A program made the position numbers and the translations under genes. This document shows, piece by piece, positions 1 through 7,900 of a stretch of 12,018 bases of DNA. The notes beneath the pieces are model-generated. The model was not told the DNA's origin and searched no databases. It worked only from the letters and a program-made list of their open reading frames with translations. Within the stretch, counting starts at the first letter, position 1. Each line of letters opens with the position of its first letter. The DNA is from Gammaproteobacteria bacterium. Its GTDB lineage: Bacteria; Pseudomonadota; Gammaproteobacteria; GRL18. The stretch is from the NCBI GenBank assembly GCA_028571885.1, contig JAPVVU010000057.1, positions 1 through 12,018 of the forward strand. The letters run 5' to 3'.

Positions 1-464
1 AATGAGCCTTCAATTGGTATATATTTGCCTGCAGATCGTATCAATGATGCGGCTGTCAGTGCCGGTACGCCATAGACTTCTGTTTCGACCTGATAATTCT
101 TATAAGCTCGATCCAGGAGCATAGCAAAATCACCATCACCCGAAGCCAGTACAATGACATCAGATTCTGCTGCACACTCAATCACATCCAGTGTAATACC
201 CACATCCCAGTCCCCTTTCGCTGAACCGTCACTGCGCTGGATATAGGGTTTTAACTTAACTTCAAAGCCAATGCCGCGTAGAATATTTTGAAATTGAATC
301 TGCTTTTCACTGCCGCGATCTATCGCATAAGCAAAGGCATTGATCACTTCTCGTCCCTGTGTTGCTGCAGCCCAGAAAGCATTGTAGTCAAAATGACATT
401 GATAATGATCTCTGGTGGTATAGTAAATATTCTGAACATCAACAAAGATTGATACTTTTTTCAC
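1..464 (-). CDS. NYN-domain (LabA/DUF88-like) putative ribonuclease, 3' end outside window
   Basis: About 154 codons are visible and the C-terminus lies beyond base 1. The start is GTG at 464-462. An in-frame TAA directly precedes it and AGGGG sits six bases upstream, so no longer start is possible. The protein opens with KKVSIFVDVQNIYY, the beta-strand plus Asp and Asn typical of NYN domains (PIN-like fold, COG1432 type). Further acidic positions follow in KGDWDVGITLDV (residues 83-94) and SGDGDF (108-113), which fits a metal-binding acidic cluster. Family knowledge suggests a metal-dependent RNase acting on an RNA substrate I cannot name. The gene lies 55 bp downstream of the Lon-like protease gene on the same strand and is probably co-transcribed with it. 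The family is confident; the biological role is unknown. Confidence 0.85.
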   Translation of the reverse strand, partial: MKKVSIFVDVQNIYYTTRDHYQCHFDYNAFWAAATQGREVINAFAYAIDRGSEKQIQFQNILRGIGFEVKLKPYIQRSDGSAKGDWDVGITLDVIECAAESDVIVLASGDGDFAMLLDRAYKNYQVETEVYGVPALTAASLIRSAGKYIPIEGS

Positions 465-519
465 TTATGTCCCCTGTTAACATCCGTATTTGTAACACCT
501 TTTTCCATATTAGAGCTTA

Positions 520-3060
520 TCATTCTGCACTCTCTGAAACTGAATCTGAATCTTTGTCATGTTTATGTTGTTCAGTGTATTTCAATGTTGAATATTTTTC
601 CAAATTGAGCTGAATTTTTTGATTAATAGTATTGTCTGGATAGTGACCCTGTTCATCAATAGTTCCAGCTTCCATTCCCATCAGCAGGCTTAAAGCATCA
701 TCAACATGTCCAATACTATAAATTGTAAATTGTTTATCTTCTACAGCCTGCAGCACTTCTTCTTTGAGCATCAGGTTGACAACATTACTTTTAGGAATAA
801 TGACGCCCTGCTTGCCCGTTAAACCTCTGAGCCTGCAGATATCAAAAAAACCTTCAATTTTTTCATTCACGCCGCCAATTGCCTGCACTTCCCCTAACTG
901 ATTAACTGAACCGGTTAATGCCATACATTGCTTTACAGGGATTTCTGATACAGCTGAAAGCAAGGCACACAACTCAGCAACTGAGGCGCTATCACCATCG
1001 ACCTGACCATAAGATTGCTCAAAAGTAAGATTGGCATCCAGTGAAAGGATTCGCGTCTTAGCATAATGATGTCCCAGATAGGATGAGAGGATCATAACCC
1101 CCTTACTATGAATATCTCCCCCCAGATCAGCTTCACGCTCAATATCAACAATATGGCCGTCACCTATCCTGACAGTTGCAGTTATCCTGGAAGGCTGACC
1201 AAAAGCAAATTCACCCACCTGAAGAACAGACAAAGCATTCACCTGGCCAATTTTTTTATTATCCGTATCAATTAAAATGGTGCCTTTAATGATCTCCTCA
1301 TAGAGACTATCCCGATATTGATCCATGCGATAAATCCGAGCTTCAATCGCAGAATTAACATCTTCAAGATTAATGGTATTGCATGTTAAAGCAGAATCTT
1401 CATTGGAATTACCCCCTTCTGTTCGACGTTGGCGATAATAAAATTCTGCTTCCAAAATAAGATCTCTTAAATCCCCCATATGCAATGAAATTTTTTCCCC
1501 ATGATCAACCTGTCTCGAACTTTGTTCAATAATACGTTCAACCGCAGTACATTCAATTGGCGAAACATTTTCCTGACGTTGTATATTTGCAATAAGACGG
1601 GCATATTTATGGGTTATATTTTCGCTGCGTATTATTTCTTCTGAAAAATCAACATTAACCTTAAACAGTTTATTAAACTCTGCATCATTTTCTTTAAGGA
1701 GATGATAAATATGACGGTCACCTATTAGCACAATTTTTATTTTTAATGGAATGGGATCGGGCTCAAGAGTCAGGTTTCTTGAAAAACTGTGTAATTCATC
1801 TAATGGTTCGATAGTAATCGTTGATGATTTTAGTGCCCGTTTTAAACCTTCCCAGGCATAGGGGTTGGACAGGATTTTTTCAGCATCCAGCAATAAATAG
1901 CCATCATTCGCCTTATGTAAAGTACCCGGCTTAATTAAAGTAAAAGCGGTGAGGAGATTGCCTAAGCCAATGGCATTATCTGTTTTATTTTGATCTTCTT
2001 CCCGGGTATTATAATAAGGCAGATGTTCTATACGGCCGATTAAATTAGAGTAAGTCGGATTATCTTCAAAAATAATCGGCATATCATCCGACTCTGAATT
2101 ATCAACTAGAACATTAACCAGATAACGATGAAAACGGGCTGTTTTACTGATGTGCTTACGCTTTTGACCAGCTTCTTTAGAATGAACATCCTGCTCATAA
2201 AATTCATCCAGATGGTTAATAATATCTTCCTTAACTTCGGTGAGATAATTTGTCACAGGTTCAAAACCATTATAATCTTTAAAGAGCTGCTCCATGGCAG
2301 AATCAACCAGCTGAGTGACAATATCTTTGTCTAATTTATCCAGCTCCTCTTTACCTTCCTGCTCCCAGACAGGTACCTTCGCCAGAGCTTCCTGAAGCTT
2401 TTCCTGATATTTGTCAATGCGTTGGTTATAGTCTTTTTGTACCTCTTCGGCCAATTCCTTAAAATTAGCCAGGTTACTAATTTTACCATCCACTATCGCT
2501 GAAAGAGTATAGCCGCTGGGGGTACGAATCACTGCAACCTGTTCTTCTTTGGCATTATCAATCAGCTCATTAAGCGCCTTATCCCCTCTGTCATTAATTT
2601 CTGTCTCAATTTCCTGAATTTGAGCGGTATATTCATCACTCTGAAATGCCACCGTGATCAAGGATGAAATCAGCTTAACCAGTTTTTCCATGGTTTCACT
2701 CAAGGTTTTTGCTGTACCTGCCGGCAAACGTAGAAAACGCGGGTGCTGAGGGTATTCAAAGTTGTTTACATAACACCAGTCAAAGGTTTTTTTACGATTA
2801 ACATAATGCTTTTTTAATAAACTTTTAATCAATGCCGTCTTGCCAATACCCTCAGAGCCTAAAACAAATAAATTGTAGCCCTTATGATTCATCCCCATAC
2901 CAAAATCAATGGCACTCAAGGCTCTTTTCTGGCCAATAATCTCATCCAATTCCGGCAGCTCTTCAGTTGTGCTAAAATTCAAATCACTGAGATCACATTT
3001 TTTATATAATTGTTTCACAGACAAAACATGATGTGATGGGGTATTATGTATTAAACTCAT
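520..3060 (-). CDS. Lon-family ATP-dependent protease (AAA_32 type, YcbZ-like)
   Basis: Putative cytoplasmic ATP-dependent serine protease of the S16 family, 846 residues from the chosen ATG. An in-frame TTG at 3075 would add five residues, but family members usually begin close to the HHVLSVKQLYKKCDLSDL segment. With ATG numbering, Walker A is GSEGIGKT (68-75). A long, charged helical insertion, probably coiled coil, spans about 145-305. A Walker B-like GYLLLDAE follows at about 387-394. The C-terminal Lon protease domain has the Ser in GDSAS (Ser691) and the Lys in GGVNEKIEGF (Lys734), the expected Ser-Lys dyad. It lacks the N-terminal LAN substrate domain of LonA, so it is not the classical Lon. 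The last ~20 residues are Ser/Asp/Glu-rich. It is divergent from darP and precedes the NYN gene. Substrates are unknown. Confidence 0.93.
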   Translation of the reverse strand: MSLIHNTPSHHVLSVKQLYKKCDLSDLNFSTTEELPELDEIIGQKRALSAIDFGMGMNHKGYNLFVLGSEGIGKTALIKSLLKKHYVNRKKTFDWCYVNNFEYPQHPRFLRLPAGTAKTLSETMEKLVKLISSLITVAFQSDEYTAQIQEIETEINDRGDKALNELIDNAKEEQVAVIRTPSGYTLSAIVDGKISNLANFKELAEEVQKDYNQRIDKYQEKLQEALAKVPVWEQEGKEELDKLDKDIVTQLVDSAMEQLFKDYNGFEPVTNYLTEVKEDIINHLDEFYEQDVHSKEAGQKRKHISKTARFHRYLVNVLVDNSESDDMPIIFEDNPTYSNLIGRIEHLPYYNTREEDQNKTDNAIGLGNLLTAFTLIKPGTLHKANDGYLLLDAEKILSNPYAWEGLKRALKSSTITIEPLDELHSFSRNLTLEPDPIPLKIKIVLIGDRHIYHLLKENDAEFNKLFKVNVDFSEEIIRSENITHKYARLIANIQRQENVSPIECTAVERIIEQSSRQVDHGEKISLHMGDLRDLILEAEFYYRQRRTEGGNSNEDSALTCNTINLEDVNSAIEARIYRMDQYRDSLYEEIIKGTILIDTDNKKIGQVNALSVLQVGEFAFGQPSRITATVRIGDGHIVDIEREADLGGDIHSKGVMILSSYLGHHYAKTRILSLDANLTFEQSYGQVDGDSASVAELCALLSAVSEIPVKQCMALTGSVNQLGEVQAIGGVNEKIEGFFDICRLRGLTGKQGVIIPKSNVVNLMLKEEVLQAVEDKQFTIYSIGHVDDALSLLMGMEAGTIDEQGHYPDNTINQKIQLNLEKYSTLKYTEQHKHDKDSDSVSESAE

Positions 3061-3074
3061 TCTATTTTTATCCA

Positions 3075-3088
3075 AAAGAATATTCTTT
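3075..3088. promoter_or_regulatory. 14-bp perfect palindrome upstream of the Lon-like gene
   Basis: AAAGAATATTCTTT reads the same on both strands and ends 15 bp before the ATG of the Lon-like gene. It could be an operator for a dimeric regulator or a small 5'-UTR hairpin. AT-rich palindromes of this size can also arise by chance, so function is inferred only from position. Confidence 0.35.
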
Positions 3089-3112
3089 CATTAAAATTTA
3101 AACGTTCTATAA

Positions 3113-3140
3113 TTAACTTTTTATTTTAACTTTTTATAAT
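3113..3140 (+). promoter_or_regulatory. darP: candidate sigma-70 promoter for darP
   Basis: A perfect -10 hexamer TATAAT at 3135-3140 is preceded, with 16 bp spacing, by TTAACT at 3113-3118, which matches TTGACA at four of six positions. It sits 26 bp upstream of the darP ATG. The region is very AT-rich and holds a 13-bp tandem duplication (TTAACTTTTTAT at 3113-3124 and again at 3126-3137). A second TATAAT lies at 3108-3113, so the true start point is uncertain. Confidence 0.5.
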
Positions 3141-3166
3141 TAACACAGCAGAAAAAGTGTAAAAAA

Positions 3167-3736
3167 ATGGCAGCAAATCATTCAACTTTTAAGCCTTGGG
3201 GCAAAGCCAAGCACAAATTAGAACAACAGGCGATGGCAGAAGCTGATGAGCATTATATCAGTAAATCTCAGGCAAAGCGCGATGTAGAAGCGCTGCAAAA
3301 ACTAGGCGTTAAACTGGTTGAGCTATCAAAAAGTACTCTGAAGACATTTGATCTGGATGAGAAATTGCTTGATGCAATACTTCTGGCACAAACCATTAAC
3401 AGTCATAGCGGCCATCGCCGCCAGATACAACTAATCGGCAAACTTATGCGTCATGTTGATGCCGATGCCATACGTTTAAAACTTGAGCGCTATCACAGCC
3501 CTGCTGTCGAGGCCAATGAACACTTTCATAAACTGGAAAAATGGCGCGATCGAATACTGATAGAAGGTGACTCTGCGATTAATGAATTAGTGTCTAAGTA
3601 CCCGGAGCTTGAACGTTCCAGGCTAAGACAGCTGTTAAGAAATGCAAACAAAGAATCCGAGAACAACAAGCCGCCTAAAAGTGCCCGGCAGTTATTCCAA
3701 TACATCAAAGATGTCATTCCAGAACCGGGAAAATAA
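3167..3736 (+). CDS. darP: DarP (YjgA, DUF615) 50S ribosomal subunit maturation factor
   Basis: 189 residues, close to the 183 of E. coli YjgA/DarP, a protein that associates with late 50S precursors and assists peptidyl-transferase-centre maturation. The recognisable family core runs from SKSQAKRDVEALQKLG (33-48) through RRQIQLIGKLMR (85-96) and HKLEKWRDRILIEGD (121-135) to NKPPKSARQLFQYIKD (167-182). The protein is highly charged and helical with no signal peptide or membrane segment. No strong Shine-Dalgarno is present, only purine-rich GCAGAAAAAG upstream of the ATG. The final residues (IPEPGK) are encoded by a 15-bp sequence that recurs in the antisense of the neighbouring amidohydrolase end. 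It is the only plus-strand gene here, divergent from the Lon-like gene and convergent with the amidohydrolase. Confidence 0.95.
   Translation: MAANHSTFKPWGKAKHKLEQQAMAEADEHYISKSQAKRDVEALQKLGVKLVELSKSTLKTFDLDEKLLDAILLAQTINSHSGHRRQIQLIGKLMRHVDADAIRLKLERYHSPAVEANEHFHKLEKWRDRILIEGDSAINELVSKYPELERSRLRQLLRNANKESENNKPPKSARQLFQYIKDVIPEPGK
3717..3731. repeat. 15-bp direct repeat, copy 1 (inside darP 3' end)
   Basis: TTCCAGAACCGGGAA is identical to 3830-3844. This copy encodes the last few residues of DarP (PEPGK). The two copies flank the heptamer array and the terminator. Confidence 0.9.
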
Positions 3737-3778
3737 GTTTACGGTTTACGGTTTACGGTTTACGGTTTACGGTTTACG
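3737..3778. repeat. heptanucleotide tandem array, 6 x GTTTACG
   Basis: Six perfect copies of GTTTACG (42 bp) begin at the base directly after the darP TAA stop and end six bases before the hairpin that closes the convergent gene pair. There are no mismatches, so the array is probably young or prone to slippage. It is non-coding, and length changes would not alter either protein. It resembles heptamer STRR-like arrays known from other bacteria; no function can be read from it. Confidence 0.95.
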
Positions 3779-3783
3779 GAAAG

Positions 3784-3827
3784 TATAAAACTACCTTTAT
3801 TGTTTTAAATGACAAGGTAGTTTTATA
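3784..3827. terminator. bidirectional intrinsic terminator between darP and the amidohydrolase gene
   Basis: Perfect 14-bp inverted repeat, TATAAAACTACCTT (3784-3797) and AAGGTAGTTTTATA (3814-3827), with a 16-nt loop. The core stem is flanked by an A-tract on one side and a T-tract on the other, so the transcript of either strand gives a stem ending in a U-run. This suits a convergent gene pair. The loop and one arm lie inside the last codons of the amidohydrolase, and its TAA stop (3799-3797) straddles the loop edge. Confidence 0.75.
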
Positions 3828-4681
3828 TGTTCCAGAACCGGGAAGTTTTTTCGGATTTTCTGAACATGGCTTACTTCAATATCAGCGATAGCAAAACCCG
3901 AACCACTGGCCAGATGATCCAGAATACCACCCCATGGGTCGATAATCATACTATTACCATAAGTTTCACGACCATTCACATGGTAGCCGCCCTGAGCTGA
4001 TGAAACAACAAAACACAAGTTTTCGATTGCTCTGGCACGATTGAGTACTTCCCAATGAGCCTTGCCTGTGGTTGCAGTAAACGAAGAAACAAGACACAAT
4101 ACTTCCATTCCCTGGCTGACCATATCGCGAAATAATTCTGGAAAACGCAGGTCGTAACAGACGGCCATTCCTAATTTCCCAAATGGCGTGTCAGCAACAA
4201 CGACTTTATCTCCTGCTTCAGTAAATGCTGATTCATTATATGAACCACCTTGATCACCTAAATCAACATCAAAAAGGTGAATTTTATCGTAACGAGCAAC
4301 GACCTCACCATGATCATTTAACAGCAGGCATGCGGAAAGAATTTTATTGCTTTGTTCAGTTTCACTCGCATTCTCAGATTGCTGCACTGCCTTTAGAGGA
4401 ATAGTCCCACCGACAATCCAGATTTTTTCTTCTTTTGACACTGAAGATAAAAATTCCTGTATCTGACCTTTGGGCCGCTCAAGCTGTTCATTATCAGTAA
4501 TATATTCTTCTGCTATACCCAGAATGTCAGATTCCGACATTCCCATATGAGCAAAATTTTCTGGTAATACAACCAGCTCCGCTCCTTGTTTCACTGCATC
4601 TGAAATAAGTCGCCTTGCTTCACTTAAATTTGCACTGACGTTGGGCCCTGAAGCCATCTGAATTGCTGCTACTTTTGCCAT
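3797..4681 (-). CDS. carbon-nitrogen hydrolase (nitrilase superfamily, Nit1/Nit2-like amidase)
   Basis: Cytoplasmic amidohydrolase of 294 residues from the chosen ATG. The nitrilase catalytic triad is visible: Glu41 in VVLPENF, Lys133 in RYDKIHLFD and Cys175 in MAVCYDLRFPELF. The best resemblance is to Nit1/Nit2 enzymes, which remove amide groups from side products such as deaminated glutathione or alpha-ketoglutaramate. The substrate cannot be chosen from sequence alone. The start at 4681 has GAGG four bases upstream and matches the family N-terminus (KVAAIQMASG). An alternative ATG at 4708, also with an AAGG, would add MFKKAVRGK. As I recall, Pseudomonas has a homologue between yhdP and tldD, so the yhdP neighbourhood is conserved, but tldD does not follow here. 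The last residues overlap the terminator. Confidence 0.9.
   Translation of the reverse strand: MAKVAAIQMASGPNVSANLSEARRLISDAVKQGAELVVLPENFAHMGMSESDILGIAEEYITDNEQLERPKGQIQEFLSSVSKEEKIWIVGGTIPLKAVQQSENASETEQSNKILSACLLLNDHGEVVARYDKIHLFDVDLGDQGGSYNESAFTEAGDKVVVADTPFGKLGMAVCYDLRFPELFRDMVSQGMEVLCLVSSFTATTGKAHWEVLNRARAIENLCFVVSSAQGGYHVNGRETYGNSMIIDPWGGILDHLASGSGFAIADIEVSHVQKIRKNFPVLEHIKLPCHLKQ
3830..3844. repeat. 15-bp direct repeat, copy 2 (inside amidohydrolase 3' end)
   Basis: Identical to 3717-3731. Read on the minus strand it encodes FPVLE, a conserved part of the Nit-like C-terminus. This suggests that this copy is ancestral and that the darP copy was acquired. Confidence 0.9.
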
Positions 4682-4708
4682 TTTACCTCTAACTGCTTTT
4701 TTAAACAT

Positions 4709-4970
4709 AAACCCTTACATTCTCAACGATTAGAAGTAAAAATTCAAGTCCCTTCATCAGTAAAGAGCTATAGTTGCAGAAACGCAAAAAATTCAATGCA
4801 GAAATAGACTTTTTTAATTATTCTATGAATTAACACTCGACTTGAGTATAAATGAGCTGAAATTTAGAAAAATGCATCCTCATCAGCATGCATTGCATTG
4901 GCTCACCATGATAACAATAAATATTTTGAGATAACCATGAAAACACATTACTGATAACAACATATAAAAA
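4709..4970. other. 262-bp intergenic region between yhdP and the amidohydrolase gene
   Basis: The longest non-coding stretch in the window. It is AT-rich with no convincing ORF, tRNA or gene remnant. It holds a hairpin at 4871-4894 with a T-run toward the amidohydrolase, an imperfect dyad ACTC-N5-GAGT near 4836-4848, and two copies of TGATAACAA (4909-4917 and 4952-4960). The amidohydrolase probably has its own promoter here, but no clear -35/-10 pair could be fixed. Confidence 0.6.
4866..4894 (-). terminator. possible weak terminator downstream of yhdP
   Basis: On the minus strand AATGCAT (4894-4888) and ATGCATT (4877-4871) form a 7-bp stem with a 10-nt loop, followed by a run of five T. The stem is low in GC and lies about 75 bp past the yhdP stop, so termination would be partial at best. 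Confidence 0.35.
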
Positions 4971-7900
4971 CTATGGCAACTCAGATGAATCTACATCAAA
5001 TATTGGATTGCCATCCGGTGCTACGGCCCCACTTTCCTCCAGCTTAAAAAGTTTTTTGATATTATTAAACGTATTTTTACTGATTTTTTCTTTCTTGATC
5101 TCCGGATTGTTCCAATCTCCTTTTATCGTATAATCAAAAGCCGTGACCCGGTTGATTTGATCACCTAATATTTTTTGTCCAATCCAGACCACCGCAGCAC
5201 CAGCAGGCCCGGCAACGGCGGCACCGGCAAGCGGTAAAGTTGCTGAAATTTCTGGTATAACGGTCACAACCTGATCAATCGTCCCTGTCACCAGCTCGGT
5301 ACTTCCTGTAACTAAAATTTTGGCACTGGGCGCATAAATAAGTAAATTATCGGTATAGGCCTGCCCTTTATTGAAACGAAAATCGCCTTCAATCAGATCA
5401 AACTGAAAACCGTCTTTAGAAACATCTGAAAAATCCAGTGATAGTCTGCGTACCAATGCATTCATATTTAGAAGACCTAATAAACGTCCGGCAGCACCTG
5501 GTTCTGCCTCAACCCAGGCCCCCTTATCAACTTTAAAAGTTAATTTACCATCTATATTCTCCTGACTAAAGTCATTCAGAGCGCCAGGCCAGCTGATATC
5601 ACCCGAAATCTGAGCCTTACCCTGACGTACTAAGTTGTCTTTGCCGAGTGCAGCAGCCAGTCTTTCTAAAGATGGAATTTCAACCGTCCCTTCCAGATTC
5701 ACCCTGGGATGTGCATTCCAGTGATGCCATTTGCCATTACCATCGAACGAGAACAATGTACCTTTCAGGGACAGATCATCAAAAATAATAGCTTTATTAA
5801 CACGGCTGGATTTTATGCTGAAACGCCCCAGGTCAATTTTGCCGAGTTTTAGAGAGTTAATATAGCCGTTAAGCAGAGGAAAGAATTCAGGTTTTAAACC
5901 GCTTCCGGTTTTAACAGCAGATGTAGTTTCAGGCTTGTCTGAATCATCGGCCCCAAAGTGGACCTCAGGCAGAATTACTTCTGTCATTGCAATTTCAATG
6001 GGAATAGGAATTTCTTTAGCCTGAAGTGTCTTTGCAGAAGCCCTCTTATTAGATGCTAATCGTTTTGCTCTTTTTTCACTTTGAATATTATTTTTGTTTT
6101 TAGACGATGTATCAAACACAGACTGCCATTCTTTAAAAGGTACGTGCTTTATGGCACCCGTTATTCTCAGGTGATTATCTTTTGGTAATTTTGCTTTTTC
6201 CCCTTCAAATGCAAGATTCCCTTTAAGTAATTTAAAGTCCTCCGAACCGGCAGAAGCATCAATCAGAAAAACAAGTGATAGTGCCCTGGAAAATTTCATG
6301 TTTAACAGCGCTGATTTTGTCTGTTTATTCTTTATACTAGATGATTTTCCTGAAGGTTTAATTTCAGCAAAACTCATGGTAAAGGGAAATGAATCTTTTG
6401 CCTGTTTCTTAAAAGGTGCCGGGAGATTAGAATTTATATTTTTCAGGCTGGAATAAATGTTAAATGCAAATGCTCGCTGAGTATTAGGTAAATCAATATT
6501 CACTTTAATATTGCTTTTACCTGAGAGCTGCTCACTCAGTGGTAATAATAATTCTGGTATTAAGTTAAATTTAGCGAGTTGCTCAAACGAAATTTCACTA
6601 TCAATATGTACACTAACGTCTGGATCTTTTTTTGATGTTGATGGCTGTTTTTTCGTTTTTATTATGACTTGTGCAGGAAGTCCCATAATTTGAGCAGATA
6701 AGTTTTTGGAATTTATGGCGGTATTATGAATCAGAATATCACCTTTAAGATGACTCACCAGACCTTTTTTCCGCTCAAACCCTGGGGGATAGTAATCAGC
6801 ATCATTCAGCCCTATTCGTATCCTGTTATCAAGGATACCCTCTTCGAGTGGAATGTTTAAATCCAGATTAATATCGATATCATCTTGTGCATCAATAGTG
6901 CTTAACACATCCTTTGATACTAATTCTGATTGCTGAAGAAACTTTAATCCATCGCCAATACTACTTTTTATATCACCTTTAATAAGCAAATTTCGCTCTA
7001 AATAGTCATCTAAATCAACCCGGATATTTTTCGATTGGGCAGAAAATATTTTGCTGTGCTGCCCTTCTATCTTCATACCTTTTTGAGTAAACTGAACTTG
7101 CGCATCAATATTTGCCAACTTAGGCCAATCCTGGAGATACTCCAGTAGGACATCCTGTGTATTAAAAACAATATCCATATTGCCATTATGCTTTTCATAA
7201 GGAAATTCACTTAATTCACCACGAAATGCTATCCCGCCATCCAGTACTCTTCCAGAAATAAGTGCACTATCCAGCCATTTAACCAAACCTTTACTCATCA
7301 CTTTTGCCGGCACATATTTTGGGATCGCTTCTACATTGACATTTTGATAGAAGCCAGTGAGATCCATTAAAGTCTGCCCCGATTCTGATATCCATAACTT
7401 TAAATCAGCGTTAGCAGTGAAGTCTGGACTTTTAATGGCTATTTTTTCCGCACTTAAAAGCCATTCATCGCCTTCTTTTTGCCAAAAGAGATTGCCCGAC
7501 AACTGCTCAAAAGGCCAGCTATCACGAAAAATAGACTTAAGATACAGTTTCATATCCAAACTATCAATTGTCGCCCTACCTCTCGTCTCATTAAATATAA
7601 CCTGTGCAGAAAAGTGTCTGACTTTTGGCAAAAAAAGTACTGAATTAATTCCAAAGTCATTAATATCTGCCTGTACCTGATAATGTTGAATATCAATGGG
7701 CATTTCAGATGCATTAAATTGAAATGTCGTCATTACATTTTCCAGACGACCTCTGGGTTTTAAAAATGAATAAACTTTTTTATTAAATTCTGTCGGTGAA
7801 AAAAAGGATATAACATGGGAAAACTCATTAAGATCCAGTTTATTAAGAAAAATCCGTACTTGAGACAAAGACCCTTTTTCAGCTGGATGTATTTTAAAGC

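Noticed and set aside
359..613. 84-codon plus-strand open frame across the NYN start and the Lon-like 3' end
   Set aside because: Antisense to two well-supported genes, with Cys/Ser-rich composition unlike a real protein.
3058..3075. TTG start for the Lon-like protease, adding MDKNR
   Set aside because: An ATG lies five codons downstream, and the TTG overlaps the AAAGAATATTCTTT palindrome. The extra residues are not typical of the family, so ATG is preferred, though not proven.
4709..4970. Possible tldD remnant or small RNA in the yhdP-amidohydrolase gap
   Set aside because: No frame of this stretch gives recognisable protein sequence, and the only structure is a weak hairpin. I cannot support a gene.
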